Assembly: GCA_903813345.2 (NCBI GenBank)
Contig: CAIIXF020000008.1
Location: 17,468,822 to 17,532,821, forward strand
Source of the DNA: Owenia fusiformis
Taxonomy: Eukaryota > Annelida > Polychaeta > Sabellida > Oweniidae
Length of the DNA: 64,000 nt
Direction of reading: 5' to 3'
In this document: in pieces, positions 11,074 to 23,120 of the stretch
Layout: every line of letters starts with the position of its first letter
How positions within the stretch are numbered: the stretch's first letter is position 1
Notes under the pieces: generated by a model
What the model was told of the DNA's origin: nothing
The model's database searches: none
The model's input: only the letters and a program-made list of their open reading frames with translations
Made by a program: the position numbers and the translations under genes

Positions 11074-14000
11074 ATGGATATAGAAGAAGCGCAAAAAGAG
11101 CTCTTGGCATTCGTGAAAAACGAGATTAGCGATTGTCTTGTTCCAAAGGAAATCGCTCCGAAGTTGTTGACATTTCTGAGACAGGGTAAGTCAGTGATAT
11201 TGTCCTAAGTGTGGTTCATTTGTTTCTCGGAAGGCCGCATCATTCATCATCTAGGCTAAGTAAAGTCCCGAAGGAGAACTTGCCACAGAACACAGTTCTT
11301 CTCTTTCATCGAGTCTCCTCCTAAGCACCCTGGGGAAAACGGTAACTCAAAATATTGCCCCCCCCCATGGACGTGCATGAGTCCCTTGTAAATTACTAAA
11401 GAAACCATCCAGTTATTTTTAAATGTTTTTTTCGTGCGGAAATGCCGTTTGTGCAATTCTTGACGTTGATAATGACATGGACTAACGCTTTCAACAGAAA
11501 GCCCATGATAATGACAAAGAGCACCAAAAGTTAAGCTTATACACAGGCACTTTGCAGATGCTTTTTGTTTCAGATGATGTTAACAAAGTCATGGCTACGG
11601 ATTCAAACAAAGATGCATCTCTGCACCTCATAGAAGCGATGCTGAAAACAACTAGTCACGGCGGCTGGTTTTTTGAATTTATCATAGCACTGAGAGAAAC
11701 AGGTGATTGGGATTTTTTGTATTCTTTCTTCATCCTTGTAGGGCTAGTAGCCTGCACACTTTTCCGTATGTTTCCTTTGATTGAGCCCAAATCAAATACC
11801 ATGTGCGCAGAGTCTAGTTATAAACGAAGCTCTCTTTCAAGAAGTGAAGTCGAACGAATGCAAAGGTAAAATTCAAAAGGAATCAAATGAATATACCTAA
11901 GACACATATGGACCGATCCGAAATCAACTTGGAATAGAATCGACTGTAACGTGTAACGCTAATTTAACATAATTATATGTAACATACATCATTTGCCATA
12001 AATATTCTCACTTTAAAATACATGAAAATAAAAAACTCTTCATGATGGCATTTTCTTGGATGATTTTAGACTATACGTGCTAACATTAATCTTGTTTGAA
12101 CATACAGGGCAAGAAAATGTGCTCAATATTCTCGAAAAACCATTTGATCCAGAACGATCCTTGGCAAATACGATCCTGACACGAAATCTGCAACTCTGGC
12201 TCGGCACTCTTAAAGAAAAAATTCAAGTCGACAGCAGCCTTTTCATGGCGTCATTAAGATCAGATGGCGTAATTTCGATGGAAGACGAGGAGAACATTAG
12301 AGCTGGGCGTGAAAGATATGGCCCGTCTCATGCAGGTGAGACTCATCCTAGTTATTCACCAGGAGGAATTTGCTATGGGGAATATCACAAGGATGATATC
12401 AATACATCGATATCATCCTAAAATCCTGTGTTGAATGAGAGAATAAAATGAAATATAAACGTTACATATTATCCCACTCTAACGTACATTGAGAATTCAA
12501 GGGCAAGAAAAACATAATCCTTCAAAAAATTGAAAAATGAAGATCAAAAACCAAAAATAAAAACATTTGAAAAAACATTTGATATCGTCCCTGTCCCAAA
12601 CATAAAGATTTTTATACCCTTTACATTTTTTTAATTGAAAATTGTTTTGATTTTCACATGTATAAATCGTCACATTATTTCCACATTGTTATAACTCACT
12701 TTTTACAGGTTTTGAGATCTCAATTTTTCACGAGGAATTCATTTATGAGGTCAATTTCAATGGATCCCATCTCCTTTTGGAGTTATCCAGTGCCAAATTG
12801 TTATGCAAAATGAGGAAAAAATTTAGGCCCACCTTGTCATATCCGTTTAGGTAGGCAGCAGAGCCAATCAGATACATAATTTTGATCATGTGACTAATAG
12901 TTAAACCAATGGGGAAATAATTACACGATCTCTTACTAGATATAGTATACTTTACAGGTAATTAACAAAGGAGATCATAAATCATGACACCATACATGTA
13001 GTACAAACAAAAGAAAGCAGATTTGACATTATTTGTAACAAAAAAGTTCATTCGGTGAATCAATTACTGACCCTGTTATAACCTCTTTACCTTTGTCCTG
13101 TACCTTTTAAAGATCTGGTGGATTTATCCAAAATATTTACAACTTTTCGCACTTATGTTGTGTTGTTATGGCAACCACTTGACCAATCATGATCAAACTT
13201 GTCAGCAACTAATTATATATAGATATGTACATCCCTAGAAATATGAATGTGATTAGAGGTATATAACAGAAATTATGGATGGTTATCATAGTACCCCCTC
13301 ATAAAAGTAGCTATAAATGCTGGCAATAATTCGCAGATGCTGACAAACTAGACCCCATTATTTTCACATAATTAACATAATTAGAAAAATACAATACTGT
13401 AAGCAAAACATGGACCAAGCTCATCCAGTACCGTATCAGTCAAAATGGAATACTAGTCATATTCTGTATAATTGGATGGGCAGAAAAATGGTATACGAGA
13501 CAATAACAAAATGGAAGTAAATAAAAATTCAGTTTTCAGGGTTGTTTTGATATTTCAAAAACATGAAACCATAAAAAGATGTGTTTTATTTATTGTTAAT
13601 CAGTGATTTTTGTCCTGCAAGGCTAGATGATTACCTATACGAAAAAATAAGTTTTTAAAAATTACTACTCAAAAGTTATGAAAACCTAAACTTCAACATC
13701 TGATTTCTCAATATCAGCGAAAATGCATTTGTAACAATGTGGAAATAATGGGACGAAATATTGTATGTAGCTAAAGCATTGACGATCAAAATCCTTATTA
13801 GAACATTGACAATCCTCCTTTCAGCATGGGTCCTGTTGGAAAGGCTACACAAAAAGAAAGAAACCTGGTTTATGTGCTTTCTCAAAGCATTGGATGAAAA
13901 TGGAGATAAGTCACTGGTACGAGATCTGTATCCAGATTATTACAAGCGTAAGTTCAACAATTTTTCACCATATAGCTAATATCAGAGATGAGTTAAATGG

Positions 14001-17000
14001 TTATTTTGAATACTAAACTTTGTTACAGGGTGTCCAAAGAAAACAGGACTGTAAGAAAGTTTAATAACTCGCTCATGTTTTCATATTCAGAATTATTTAG
14101 TTCATTCAATGTGAAATTTGTTGTGAAAGTTTGATAATAATCTGCCAATTGAGTCAAAAATTACAGTTCCTTACAAAACATGCCCCAAATGGCTCTCCTC
14201 TCTATGCACAATTCAATCCGGCGAACAAAGTTGTTGATGATCCTCCTACACACCTTTCTTTCTGAATGGACTAGTTTATTCCAAGAACAATTGCTACTTG
14301 TGTTTACATCCTCCCGGTGTAGATTATTGGGGACGTGCTATCACCATGAACAAGGACCAGTATATTCAAATTCTCACTAAGTTTTGGAGGTCACTAAGAC
14401 CCAGACAGGGCATCTAAGGAGATAGGAAGTGGTTTCAACAAGCCAATACCATCACAACACTGCACATAATATCGTGCTGAAATGGTTGAGGTAATGCTTT
14501 CAGTTGCAGAACGCAAACTATATGGGCAGCTCATTCGCCAGATCTAAATCCCCCAGATTTTTATCTTTGGGGATTTCTCAAAGCAAATGTGTATACTAAC
14601 AGCCCCCTTACAACCTTCAGAGGGCAATAACTACCCCAATATGTACCATCCACATTGATGTGTATAGGTCAGGGTCATTAACAACTTTGTTTGCAGGATT
14701 CATTTGTGCATAGAGAGAAGTTCCCACTTTGAGCATGTTTTGTAAGGAACTGTAGTTTTTGACACACAAGACAATTTATCATCAAACTTTCAGAACAAAA
14801 TTCACATTGAATGAACTAAATAATTCTAAAATTTCAAGGCAAAATATGCAAGATTGACAGAATTATTCAACTTTCTTACGGTCCTGTTTTTTAACACCCT
14901 GTACTTTGAATAATTCACGACGGATATTCATGCAAATGTATCACCTCTTGATGCGCTTGTTAAGTTCATCAATATTATTTTTTAATATAGAGCAACTAGA
15001 AAATGACTATGCCCCTCCCAAGATTGCTTCAAAACTTGCAATTGTCGATGGTAAGTCAAGTTATACATTTATCTGAAAGATCTATGGTCTAATATAACTT
15101 TTATAGCACAACGTGATTATTTCAATTAAATCAATAGAAATCAGCTCAAAAGGATTAATTGTTGAAAAATAACTGTTTCTTAAGTTTCCGAGAAATCCCC
15201 GATTGCAACTAACACCCCTATTGCCAAGAGACTGAATAGCAAGGAAAACCTGGACAATTCTCCACACGACACGCAAAGTCGACGTCAAGATAACATTCCC
15301 TCCACCAGTGGCGAAGAAGGTGATAAAGATGAAAAACACGAAAATGAAAGTAAGGATTCATCATTTTAAAACATTTATCAATTTCAGTGCTAAATTATTC
15401 AGAACTAAATTGATCTCGAGAATTCGGACCTTTTAAACGGTATATACTGTAATAATATTCATAAGAGGCGTCGCTTCTCATTGGACCCCTACTTTATTTA
15501 AGTCTTATCGATCATAGTCATATTTCAATCTGTTTCTCACCATTTCTTTATGAGTTCTGTATCTAATTGTCTAGGAAGTGAGAAGGAAATTGAAGATGGA
15601 AAACAAGAACTACGCGAGTATCAGAGAGAGCTTGCTGGCGACGCATTAAGAGGCAACAATGTGGTCGTGTGTGCTCCTACTGGCTGTGGTAAGACAAGGG
15701 TATCCATGCATGTTGTGAAGAATCACCTTAAGGATACCGAGACAGGGACTTCGGCTTGTGCGGCACCAAGTGGACGTATGTACAATTTCTTCTATTCGCC
15801 TAGAGAGTTGAATTATTTGATCAATCTATATACACGGTTGCATAAACGGCAGCATATTACTTGACACCAGTTAGGCTATACTACTCTTTGAGTTCTATTA
15901 AGTTTTATGACTTTTCAAATGTATATTTGTGCATCTTTATTCATTAAAGTCATTTTGCTCATTTTGTAGGGAGGGCGCGAAAAGTTGTTTTCATGACGAA
16001 GACGGTTCCACTGGCACAACAACAATATGACAATTTTATAAGTTATTTACCCGATTACCAGGTATACTTTGTAAAACTTCAGAAAAGTTATGCAGTTTTA
16101 CAAGCAAGCAAATATATGTCGCACCATTCCAACGGTATATACAGGGTGGGCCAAAAAACAATACACAAGTTTAAAGATGAATATTATATGATAATTGTAG
16201 AACCTTGTGTCAATGTACTATATATCATGTAAAAGATAACATTTCCTAACAATATGACACCATCGATTGCTTTCTTTTCTTGTGGATTTACTTGAGGGGC
16301 TAAAATTGACACCAGGCGTGTCATGAGAGATCAAAATCAAGAAACGAAAATCCCCAAATTTTCCTGCAAATTACAGTCATGGCTGCACTCAGTATGCTTG
16401 ACTGAATCATTATAAATTTATTTAAGATAAGATATTTTACACAATTGATAGTTGATGATTAGAAAGATATAAGTATTGTGGGTGAATTTTGCACTAAACT
16501 TGTATATATGGCCCACCCTGTACATATTTATTTGTTTGCAATTGAAATCTTTCTCTTTGGACTTCTACTTTTTCTCACCTTAGATTTATTTCTATGAAAA
16601 AGAAACTCAATCCATTATCAGCTCTAGAAACGACAGAAATTTAATGAATTGCGATGGTTTTAGGCCACCCTGCATACACTTACGATTATCTATTTGTAAT
16701 ACAATACGTTTGGGCATTGTAGACATACAAGATTTGTGGGGATGACGATGAAAGAGAGATGTTGAACGATTATATGCACCAATACGATATCTTTGTTCTT
16801 ACACCACAAATCTTGGAGAACCATTTAGAGAAGGAAAGTGTTAAAATAAGCGACTTTTCCTTATTCGTATTTGACGAATGTCACCACGCAACCAAGGAAG
16901 ATGTTTACAACAAAATAATGTATCGCTACCGAAAGCTTAAACTACAAAAGGCAAAAGATCTTCCCCAGGTGAAAATTATTTTATCTTAGTAACACGTTTC

Positions 17001-20000
17001 GCAAGATATTTTTCTAAAAGTAGATTGACTTTATAGTTCATAGGTTGAAATTGCACTAGTTTAATCAAAACATCGGAGGTAGGTTTTTGGAATATCTGAG
17101 ATTGCAGTGAACACTTCTCGTATCCTCCGAACGGAGTCGAATGGATGCTATCTGAGGCTTGATGTGTAGAGCCTGCGTTCGGAGAATACATCATCAGGTT
17201 AAACCCGTGGTTAAAGTACTAATGATTTTAACACATTTCACAGATTCTTGGTCTAACAGCATCCCTGGGTGTTGGCAGAAGCAAAAACGACAAGGAAGCC
17301 CAAGAACATATCAAAGGCGTTCTGGCAAACCTTGATTGTGCAGCGATAGCAACTGTTGAGAAGAATCTAGACGAACTGAAGAGATTTGTCAGCTGTCCCG
17401 AGCAAGGTTTAGTATAGCTGTTCTTGTTAGGAAGGGAAAAGTAATACAGAATATATTGGGTTTATTGAGATAAACAAAGAAATGCTGTTTTTTAAATCGA
17501 AAAATGTCGGAATTAAAGTCATGAAACTTTTTTGTTATTAAAGAGCGTCAATTTATTCTATTATTTTTCAGAAATCTTTCCGGTTAACCTTCCAAAAGAG
17601 AACGATCCTTTTGCCAAAGATATCAACACTATCATGAGAGGTATAGAGGCCAAAATGTTCAAAGAGCCATGTACGTAAAACATTTATGTAAAGTATCATT
17701 TTTATATAATGTACTTCAAAATCTTATTATTACAACAAAACTCTCGTCTCATCCATTATATAGATAAGAGGCTGTTGAGGCAAACCCGTCGTTCCACATA
17801 TGAACCACCAGTACTCAATAATACTCACTCAATATAGTACTCAATGTACTTAGAATAATCGCCTTCCAACTTAACTTTACTCACCTAATTTAATACACGT
17901 ACGAGATGATAGAGGTCCATGATAAAACCAATTTTTTATGAATTGATGAATCTCTCGATTTTGTCAGTTTTTGATGGAATAATTGTAGTGGCTTGGTACG
18001 TTGATGATATTCCGAAGATACCGACGGATCGAGCCAGCCAGACTTATGAACAGTGGATCGTAAATCTGAAGAAAGTAATGGCAGAGAATACTGATGAAAA
18101 TGATGAAAAGTCTGTTCAAATTGGCAGACTTGTAGAGATTTGTACGACGTACTTAAGGGTAACTTGTTTATACATGTATATTTATTTTACACAATTGACA
18201 CGGCCTCAAAACAAAAACAAAAACCCCACGTTTCTCCTTTGATTGTGCTTCTTTTTAGGAATACTACAGAGCATTGGACATACATAAAACTGCCAGGATC
18301 AAAGATGCCCACAAATATCTTATAAAAGCCATGCGGGAGATTAAAACTACAATTGACAAGAACGATAATGATGAATACGATTTACTCAAGCAGTACACCG
18401 AAGGTGGGATCATTAGAAAGAGAAAGTTTAAAACAAAACACACCAGCGTAAATCAAATTTTTGTCTAAATTATTATCAACAAAAAGCTTGATGCCGACCA
18501 TTCTGATACGAGACCATCTCTTTGATCTCTTGATGAATATGGATCAGCTTTAACCGAAAGGCCCAATTTAAACTTTAAAACACGTTGGCTTATATAATTA
18601 TAGGTTTATATAATTAGCCTTACTCAGTGTTATCAAAATGTAGTATCTGAAACTTTTCAATTTGACAATTTGAAGGACGTTTTGTTCGAATAAAATAGCT
18701 ATTATTATTTGAATTCAAACATGGTTAATCTAATCATTTTTAATCAGATATTTCTATTATAACTAATGTTCTACTAGATTAAATAAGTCCCTCGTACCTT
18801 CAGTACGTTCATGGTCTTTGTTCAAAGAGCATGACAATATTCATGTTTGTTCTGATAGACCACGGTTCAGAACTTTCATATTTAAAACCGCCACTGTCCG
18901 ACTGTGTGTTACCATAGTTTTTAAATAATATTGGTCCATGCAATTTAACGGTTGAGTGTGACGCTTATTTTCAGAATATTTACCAAAATTCACTGAGTAT
19001 AGCAAAGATTCAAGCTTCACGAATCCCAAACTTGAACAGGTCAAATCGATTCTATTGGGAGCATTTCAAGAGAAAGGTGACAGCTCCAGAGGCATTTTGT
19101 TCGTGAAGACAAGGGCGTCGACGATAGCTCTTTATGATTGGATAACAGAGGACGAGGACTTTGGGACATTGGATCCTCCTTTGAACCCTAGAAGATTCAC
19201 GGGAGCAGGAGCCAGAGAAGAGGAAGGAGGTCTGTGCCAAGCGTTCCTTCTCTCTTAGCATGTCATTCATCTCGCGTCATATACCATGATACGTGTATAA
19301 AATGAATCAAATTCGAGAATAAACTATTCTTCGATATTAAATTCAGCCGTCAACAGACAAGCACCACGATTGATATTGCCACATTCACCCGTTCCGATGT
19401 TCACATCATTTGATATTTGAATGTTATTTTGCTGTTGACATATAACTTCAATTTCTCGGTCCAGGTCTCACACAAGCTGATCAGGACGGGTATATTGAAG
19501 AGTTCAGAAATGGAACATGTAGATTGCTTGTGGCAACGTCTGTCGCAGAGGAAGGTCTTGATATCCCAGAGTGCAACATTGTTATAAGATATGACTATGT
19601 GACAAATGAGATAGCCATGGTGCAGGCAAAAGGTGGGATTTATTTCATTTATATATCGAGTATAATTTGCAATGTTATTTCATTTGAGCTTTTAATTAAC
19701 TAATTGGTTGCTCATTTTTAGGGCGAAACCGAGCCAAGGGTGGTACGACTTTCTTAGTTGGAGACACAAAGCATACCAAGAAGGAAAGTCTAAATTTGGT
19801 TCGAGAAGCAATGATGGGTCGCGCAATCAAAGAAATAAAAAATATTAAACGAGAAAGGTTAAAACGTGAAATAGGAGAACTGCAAACGAAAGATGTCAAA
19901 ATGCGTGATTTGGAGCAGCTCCGCATTCGAAGAACCAAGCGGCAAAAGAAACAAGGCGACTACAAAGTCATTTGCGCAAAGTGCAAAGAATTAGCGTTTT

Positions 20001-20383
20001 ACAGCAGCGATATCCGCACTATAAACGAAAAATCGTATGTTGTTGTATCCAAAGATATACGGCAGAAAATTGAAGAACGCCCGCATAAAAGACAAGGCCA
20101 AGCCTGGGATGGAATACAGAAGAAAGCAAAGATACACCACAAAGGACGTTGTGGATTTGATTGGGGCATCATGGCTACATACATGGGAAGTGATTTGCCG
20201 ATGATTAAGATTGAGCAGTTCGTGGTTGTATCTCCAAGTGGCGAAGAGCGAAAACGATCAAGGAAATGGATAGACGTCCCGTTTCAAGTGCTCGAACTTG
20301 ACATCGAGAAAGATTTCATCCCCGAGAATGAAAATGACGATGAAGTCGACGAGGAGCCTCCAATAAAAGTGGAAGAGGATTAG
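11074..20383 (+). CDS. RIG-I-like receptor: two CARDs, DECH helicase, RNA-binding C-terminal domain
   Basis: Sixteen coding exons join in one frame: 11074-11185, 11574-11702, 12108-12335, 13825-13947, 14991-15050, 15185-15349, 15575-15775, 15970-16061, 16723-16968, 17244-17406, 17572-17670, 17968-18158, 18259-18403, 18975-19229, 19465-19632 and 19722-20383. They give 1012 aa, close to human MDA5 (1025). Two CARD-like regions, residues about 1-115 and 125-200, carry RLR-type signatures such as [15 protein letters not shown] and [11 protein letters not shown]. An acidic linker follows. Helicase motifs are APTGCGKT (306-313), DECH (420-423), LTAS (456-459), [10 protein letters not shown] (761-770) and QAKGRNRA (790-797). 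YEQWIV in exon 12 matches the RLR Hel2i insertion. The C-terminal domain has C877-x2-C880 and, where a second Cys pair is usual, H932-x3-C936. RLRs sense cytosolic double-stranded RNA and signal through CARDs. The C-terminal [14 protein letters not shown] and RKWIDVPF segments look closer to MDA5/LGP2 than to RIG-I, but orthology is unresolved. Confidence 0.93.
11800..11868. mobile_element. Short MITE, TACCCTTTGCA family, copy 2 (inverted)
   Basis: Within receptor intron 2, the segment GCAGAGTCTAGTT..AACGAAGCTCTCTTTCAAG..TGCAAAGGTA is the inverse of 10279-10364. The open frame that runs through it from exon 2 is intron sequence past the donor at 11703. Confidence 0.55.
12336..13824. other. 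Receptor intron 3, no recognised features
   Basis: This 1.5-kb intron separates the two exons that together encode the second CARD. It is AT-rich, with no terminal inverted repeats or coding signatures that I could see. Open frames at 13676-13979 reflect exon 4 and its antisense. Confidence 0.45.
14026..14901 (+). mobile_element. Decayed Tc1/mariner-type transposon in receptor intron 4
   Basis: Ends CAGGGTGTCC and its inverse AACACCCTG lie immediately inside TA dinucleotides (14024-14025 and 14902-14903), the usual target duplication. The inverted repeats extend for almost 190 bp and include AACTACAGTTCCTTACAAAACATG-like sequence. The middle encodes fragments of a DDE transposase: WFQQ, then [20 protein letters not shown], the region around the third catalytic position in mariner-like proteins. 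Stops and frame changes break the frame, so it is a fossil. Confidence 0.85.
16142..16520. mobile_element. Mariner-type MITE in receptor intron 8
   Basis: This 379-bp element has CAGGGTGGGCCA at the left and TGGCCCACCCTG at the right, each flanked by TA. The same termini bound the larger element at 31323-32450, so this is probably an internally deleted relative. It has no coding capacity. Confidence 0.85.
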
Positions 20384-21233
20384 TTTAAAACACTATAGGC
20401 TTAATCTACTAAGATTAACATTATCAATAATATAATCAATAGGACAAATCAATGAATTCTATATGCGTTTTGCTAGCTTGCTAGGGTAGTTGGGTCGAGT
20501 CAACTGATAAGCACTTTACGCAGAACTTGATACAAGAATGGCACCATTCTGTGGAATCACATGGCGCGTAGGACAAAAAGAAGATTTCCTGTAAAATGAG
20601 GCAAACATAGCAGCCATAATCGATGGTGTCGTTATGATTAGTCAGAAAATTGTTGACATTTTGGCGGATGAACAGACTTCTAATGACGTTGGCGAATTTT
20701 ATGGCTTGTCACATTTGCCAAAAAACATTCTATTTATGCTTAATCACCCTGATAATGCTAAGAAAATATTTTACACCTCTAGAATTTTACGCAGCTGATG
20801 ATCTTCACTTTTAATGTTGATTTGGAGCTAATTAAAATAGCCGTTCAGTTAAAACGAGACGTTGCAGATTCGTTTTATAGCTATAACTAAACCCACATAC
20901 ACATGTCTTCAATGCTTATACAGTATATATTGTGCCCATACGTTAATATTTGGCCCAAAGGCCTGCATGTAGTTGCTTGTATATGGACATGGCCGCGTCT
21001 GTTATAAAATAAATTATTTATTCAGAAGCTTTATGACCAACCACTGGCCGTGCATGGAACTATGTTTCCCAAATACAGATATCAGCTGCCGAAACTTGGT
21101 ACGGAATATAAGCTGGGTACAGACTCAACTGTGACCTGCCCCCCCCCCCAAACCCCGTTCCATCAGTCCAGAAGGCATCAGTCTCATGCATGGCAGTGGA
21201 GAATCATACAGGCCTACTGAGTAGCAGCCTATA
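20384..21233. other. Downstream spacer of the receptor gene
   Basis: An AATAAA near 21007 is a possible receptor poly(A) site, giving a roughly 0.6-kb 3' UTR. A C-rich run (CCCCCCCCCC) lies at about 21139. No gene was seen. Confidence 0.4.
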
Positions 21234-22526
21234 CAGTGCGTATCAAAAATAACGCAACAGATTGTTATCTTGGAAAAGCACAAAACCAGTGATAACAGCA
21301 TTGATTTCATTCAATGCACCATAAAGCCTAGTTCAACAAGTTAAACCTAGTCTGGGCCTTATTTCTTATCTGACATTTCTTGTGGCCCGCCCTAGGTTTA
21401 ACATCCGTGCCTATTCGGCCCTTGATGCAAACATTTTTAATGATGGTCTATGGCAGCGCATAGAATTTCATGCGCGTTTTATTAATAACTGATAGTGAGA
21501 ATTTGCAACCAATGAAAGCATAGCACGGAAGTTAAACCCAACCACGGCAACAAGAACACTCAGATAATAAATGAAAGCCGTGGTATTGGGTTTAACTTGT
21601 TGAACTACATAAAGCCATGTGTCTCCTCTTTACAATGATATATCATTCATTGATATTTGGTCATGGTTGGGTGAGTTATCATTCCATTTGCAAAGTGGGC
21701 AAAAATTAGCTTCGGGCCAAGTTATAAACATAGCAAAAGTCAGTGTACGGAGCCCGATGCAATATTGGACGAAAACATAAAATCAATGCTGACTGCATCC
21801 TTTTAATTCAATGTACCGAAAAGCCAAATTACTCCTCTTTGCAATGGAATATCATCCATTCACAGGGGGTCATCTGTGGCCGAATAATCATTAATTTTGC
21901 AAAGTGGGGCAAAATTCAGCTCGGACCCAAGTTTGAAACATTGCAAAAGTCAGTACAAGGGGCATAGGGGCTATTGGAAGAAGGTGTGACAGGTATGGCA
22001 TAGTCAGTAAAGTGTTCATACTCATACTCTTGCAAGAATACATCCTATACCCCTCCAAATTGCCATCACGTCCTTGCACATAAAGATGCACTCATCTGTC
22101 CACATCATGCATGGTTCAGCCCTGAATCATGTATGGGTTAAAGCAAAGAAAATCTGCCCATGCCTATGGGCAAATCTTTCCCGAGGTTTTGCAATATCTG
22201 GTGGAGGAATTGTGAGCACAGATGCTCCTGAGATAGCTCCAAAAGAGAAAGTCACAACAATTCAAGTCGGGAACTTCCATTGGCCCTTAGCCCTTGCACT
22301 GATTTTTTTCAATATCTAAAACTTGGCGCAGAGCCGATTTTGACCAAATGCAAATGGAAGGATTTCTCATCCAACCATTACTACATGTGAATGAATGACA
22401 TATATCATTGCAAAGAGGGAAGACATGGCTTTATGGTACATTAAATGAAATTGATGTAGTCATCACTAGTTTTGTGATTTTACGAGATAACTACCTGTAC
22501 TTGTTGCGTTTTTTTGATACGCCCTG
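21234..22526. mobile_element. Tc1/mariner-type element with internal duplication
   Basis: The left end CAGTGCGTATCAAAAA and right end TTTTTGATACGCCCTG are inverse, with TA nearby on both sides. The inverted repeats extend more than 150 bp: ATTTCATTCAATGCACCATAAAGCC on the left is matched inversely at about 22425-22455. A partial direct copy of the inner terminal segment starts at about 21805, so the left half is duplicated. A 279-bp MITE (21329-21607) has landed inside the left repeat. No transposase was recognised. Confidence 0.7.
21329..21607. mobile_element. MITE with 19-bp perfect termini and 9-bp target duplication
   Basis: The ends TAGTTCAACAAGTTAAACC and GGTTTAACTTGTTGAACTA are perfect inverse repeats. 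The flanks are both CATAAAGCC (21320-21328 and 21608-21616). A 9-bp duplication fits a Mutator-like (MULE) transposase supplied in trans. The insertion lies inside the older mariner-type element, giving a relative age order. Confidence 0.9.
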
Positions 22527-23120
22527 CCTATTTAGTATTACTTTAAATGTATCAGTGGAGGATCAAAAGTTGCCCAATCTGAAGTTAATTGTCTCAAGTA
22601 CCAGGACGTTGGTCTTGTTATCGCAACTGTAGTTCCACAAGTTGGAAATTATTATTTTGAGTCGATATCAGATCCGCCATTGCCACCACTGAATGATGGT
22701 GGGCATGGTTTCGCTAAATCGACTAATTGTCTAACTATGAATGGTGTTCGCTATTGCGAATAAAAGTAACTGTTCTTGATAGAAAAGGATCAGGAAATGA
22801 GTGGATTAGATCTACACTTTGTTGATCTGCTGAGTTATATTTATCCAGACAGTAAGGTTAGTTGTGATTTAAATGTTTTACCAATATATGACAAAGAAGT
22901 CACGCCAGTAATTTGTATTAGCATTTGTATGTAGTTTACTTTTACAATTAGAGAAAATTTACAATCCATTTTCATTTTTTGATAGTCAAGATTCTCTCGG
23001 AGTCTGATTTCGAACGCATACTAATAACGTTGAACATAATGCGATAAGGTACATGCAACACAAGTACTATATCTAGTTATTATTTGATTATAGTAGACCA
23101 GTCTCGAGTCTCGAAAAAAA
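22527..23120. other. Spacer and likely promoter region of the SDR gene
   Basis: AT-rich sequence with no repeat boundaries recognised. The SDR start codon at 23121 follows an A-rich stretch (TCTCGAAAAAAA). The promoter should lie here, but no specific motif stands out. Confidence 0.4.

Noticed and set aside
18404-18468. Continuation of receptor exon 13 to a stop at 18468
   Set aside because: A donor at 18403/18404 joins in frame to exon 14 and restores the conserved Hel2 sequence. The extension is intron.
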